From Hahella sp050299855 (lineage in GTDB: Bacteria > Pseudomonadota > Gammaproteobacteria > Pseudomonadales > Oleiphilaceae), in the NCBI GenBank assembly GCA_050299855.1, contig JBNKWQ010000023.1, forward strand, positions 268,203-332,202: a stretch of 64,000 nucleotides of DNA, given 5' to 3'. The translations under genes were made by a program, and so were the position numbers. Below the pieces are notes generated by a model. It had not been told where the DNA came from. It made no database searches and was given only the letters and a program-made list of their open reading frames with translations. Below, piece by piece: positions 62,333 to 64,000 of this stretch; the first letter of the stretch is position 1; each line of letters opens with the position of its first letter.

Positions 62333-63550
62333 TTAGAGACGCGCACTAATGATAAGTGAGATCAGCTTTTGGAATTCTCGACGAGTTGTGAAACGATGTT
62401 CAATACAATATTCACTCTTTCGATTTTCTCGCTTTATACATGACAAAATCAGTTGTTCTATAGCCGTCTCTGCTTCCTGACCTCTCGTTATCATAGGAAT
62501 AAATCGCTCTAAAAATTCAGTTGTATCAGACTGATGAGTGATGACGGTACCCCATGCGGGAATCACAAAGACGGCTTGATTCCCAAGCCCCCACGCCCAA
62601 TATGAACCCTTTGGTAGACCTACTTCTGGAGCCGGAATCCACCACAAGTAACCATGTCCCCATCTTAGGTCATCACGTCCCGTCTCTGTGAAGTCAGTGG
62701 TGATACGGTCTATCCATTGAGCCGGTATAATCTGCTTGTCGTTAAACCGTCCTTTTTCGAGATATAGTTGCCCAAATTTTGTAAGATCACGGGCCGACAT
62801 TCGAAACATTGCTGCTTTATGCTGAGACTGTTCTGGGGCGCTAATATAGGAGACGGCGTCAACCCGGAAGTCCTTCATTCCTATGGGTTGTGCAATCATG
62901 GTTTTGAACCCTTCCGCTATTTTTGTGCCAGTACGAGTTTCGTAAATTGTAGTGAGTACGTTGTAATCCCAATTATTGTACGCCCACTTAGTACCTGGCT
63001 TATTCTCACCGTGGCCCAGCAGACGTTTTGTCTCAGTATCAAATCCGCCTCCAGCAGCTGCGGGATGATAGATCCCAGACGTGCTCTTCAACAGATGCTC
63101 AACCCTAACCCGCTTTTGCAGATTGCTGAGCGAGCCCGGAGTATCATCAATACCCAACTCCTGCAATGTAGCATCTAATCTAATTTGTTTCATTTCGGGA
63201 CTAACATGCTGTCCCACTAAGGCACTTAGAAATGCCTTGCGAATAGAGTGGACATTGTAAAGTTTCTTGAGATCTCCAAAGGCACCAACTGTTCGACCTT
63301 TGGTTACAATCATCAGTGTATCGCTGCTCAATGTGGAAGCATAAGTAAATACCTCATTGAGACGCTCAGGGTTCCAACCCAAACTCTTACTTTCAGCAGC
63401 GCTCATTCGCATAACATCAAGAACTCTTGAAGGTTGTGAACGTGCAGAGAGACCTCGTTCCCCAGTCTGCACCAGATAGATCAATACAGTTGTCATTATC
63501 ACAATTAGGCTGAAAACCCATATCAGGACTTTTCGTTTTGTTAGAATCAT
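62333..63550 (-). CDS. Membrane-anchored serine hydrolase (beta-lactamase class C fold)
   Basis: 405 residues. An N-terminal membrane anchor (VLIWVFSLIVIMTTVLIYLV), then the penicillin-binding-protein-like SxxK motif SIRK near 102-105, YxN in WAYNNWDYN near 190, and the C-terminal GSYWAWGLGNQAVFVIPAWG. The fold is that of AmpC-like esterases/transpeptidases. Antibiotic hydrolysis is not implied. It is the first gene of the attC-flanked array. Confidence 0.9.
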   Translation of the reverse strand: MILTKRKVLIWVFSLIVIMTTVLIYLVQTGERGLSARSQPSRVLDVMRMSAAESKSLGWNPERLNEVFTYASTLSSDTLMIVTKGRTVGAFGDLKKLYNVHSIRKAFLSALVGQHVSPEMKQIRLDATLQELGIDDTPGSLSNLQKRVRVEHLLKSTSGIYHPAAAGGGFDTETKRLLGHGENKPGTKWAYNNWDYNVLTTIYETRTGTKIAEGFKTMIAQPIGMKDFRVDAVSYISAPEQSQHKAAMFRMSARDLTKFGQLYLEKGRFNDKQIIPAQWIDRITTDFTETGRDDLRWGHGYLWWIPAPEVGLPKGSYWAWGLGNQAVFVIPAWGTVITHQSDTTEFLERFIPMITRGQEAETAIEQLILSCIKRENRKSEYCIEHRFTTRREFQKLISLIISARL

Positions 63551-63722
63551 TGCATCCTTTTCTAGTTAAGATTGGTCATCACTTTTGCGCATAATTTCTC
63601 TGCGCACTGTACAAATTAATCGATTTGTGGGTTCACTTCGCTACTGCAACGCTCTTATTTAAACCATGTAGGAGACAGCTGCGCTAAGATGCAGACTTCT
63701 ACCCGACCAAGAGTATGCCGTC

Positions 63723-64000
63723 ATGCCTTCTTACACATAGCTATCTCGGGAACAACGATATCAGATTTATGCGCTTCGGAAACGGCAACTTTCCTTCGCT
63801 GCCATTGCCCGTAATGTCGGTGTCCATAAGTCCACGGTTTCTCGTGAACTACAACGCTGCCAGGGCGTTTTCGCTTATAATCCTGAGAAAGCCCATCAAC
63901 AAGCTTTGGGTCGACGTCACTCCGCTCACAAAACCTACAAAATTAAAGGGGCTCTGCAGTCCTATCTCTTCTTTTATCTATTGCTGGATCTGAGTCCTGA
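63723..64000 (+). pseudogene. IS30-family transposase with premature amber, partial
   Basis: From ATG 63723 the frame reads MPSYT, a TAG at 63738, then LSREQRYQIYALRKRQLSFA and AAIARNVGVHKSTVSRELQR, the N-terminal helix-turn-helix of IS30 transposases. One C-to-T change (CAG to TAG) would explain the stop. The rest runs off the right edge. No clear terminal inverted repeat was found in 63551-63722, which otherwise holds only the upstream region of the serine hydrolase gene. Confidence 0.8.

Noticed and set aside
62333..63550. Beta-lactamase resistance gene
   Set aside because: The fold and SxxK/YxN motifs only support the broad serine-hydrolase family; nothing shows activity on antibiotics.

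Overview
The window is a 64 kb stretch of a Gram-negative chromosome of moderate GC content. Outer-membrane proteins (a BtuB-type TonB receptor, a trimeric-type porin), a DctB/DctD-like sigma-54 system, a TAXI-type TRAP transporter and an orphan Hcp point to a gammaproteobacterium with an aquatic or marine style of life. I cannot name the genus from the sequence alone.

Left part (1-25.4 kb), mostly intact housekeeping and metabolic genes: the start of an Anbu proteasome-like protease running off the left edge; alanine dehydrogenase divergent from an Lrp/AsnC regulator; a minus-strand cobalamin operon (btuB-cobO-cobQ-cobU-cobT-cobS-cobC) behind a clear B12 riboswitch; VOC, GNAT and EAL-HDOD proteins; phenylalanine 4-hydroxylase; a TAXI/TRAP uptake system behind a strong sigma-54 promoter; and a coupled set of an AraC-type regulator with a DJ-1/PfpI domain, a VRR-NUC nuclease and an XPD/DinG-like helicase.

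Middle part (25.4-36.4 kb), a dense signalling block: a sigma-54 promoter, a 37-codon leader ORF and an intrinsic terminator precede a SBP_bac_3 protein. Then come two paralogous PF04392 substrate-binding proteins, a chemoreceptor, a porin, a small lipoprotein, a DctB-like kinase and a DctD-like sigma-54 activator. No ABC permease or ATPase is present, so the binding proteins may serve sensing rather than transport.

36.4-48.1 kb is an accessory zone. It holds small enzymes and regulators (HxlR with two palindromic operators), a 22-bp five-copy tandem repeat, a molybdopterin oxidoreductase, and an orphan type VI locus of hcp, a putative effector and an unknown partner gene. A duplicated piece of the effector lies just after the partner gene.

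48.6-58.1 kb is an aspartate/glutamate-related locus: a sigma-54 promoter, aspA and a gltP-type symporter, then a SBP-kinase/NtrC pair. It is flanked by several decayed genes: two substrate-binding proteins, an aspartate racemase, a LysR regulator and a P-loop kinase fragment.

58.1-63.6 kb reads as an integron gene-cassette array without an integrase in view. Genes for GNATs, an alpha/beta hydrolase, LysR plus quinone oxidoreductase, and a serine hydrolase are separated by attC-like palindromes whose outer cores sit at or near the gene stops. An IS30-family transposase with a premature amber codon closes the right edge.
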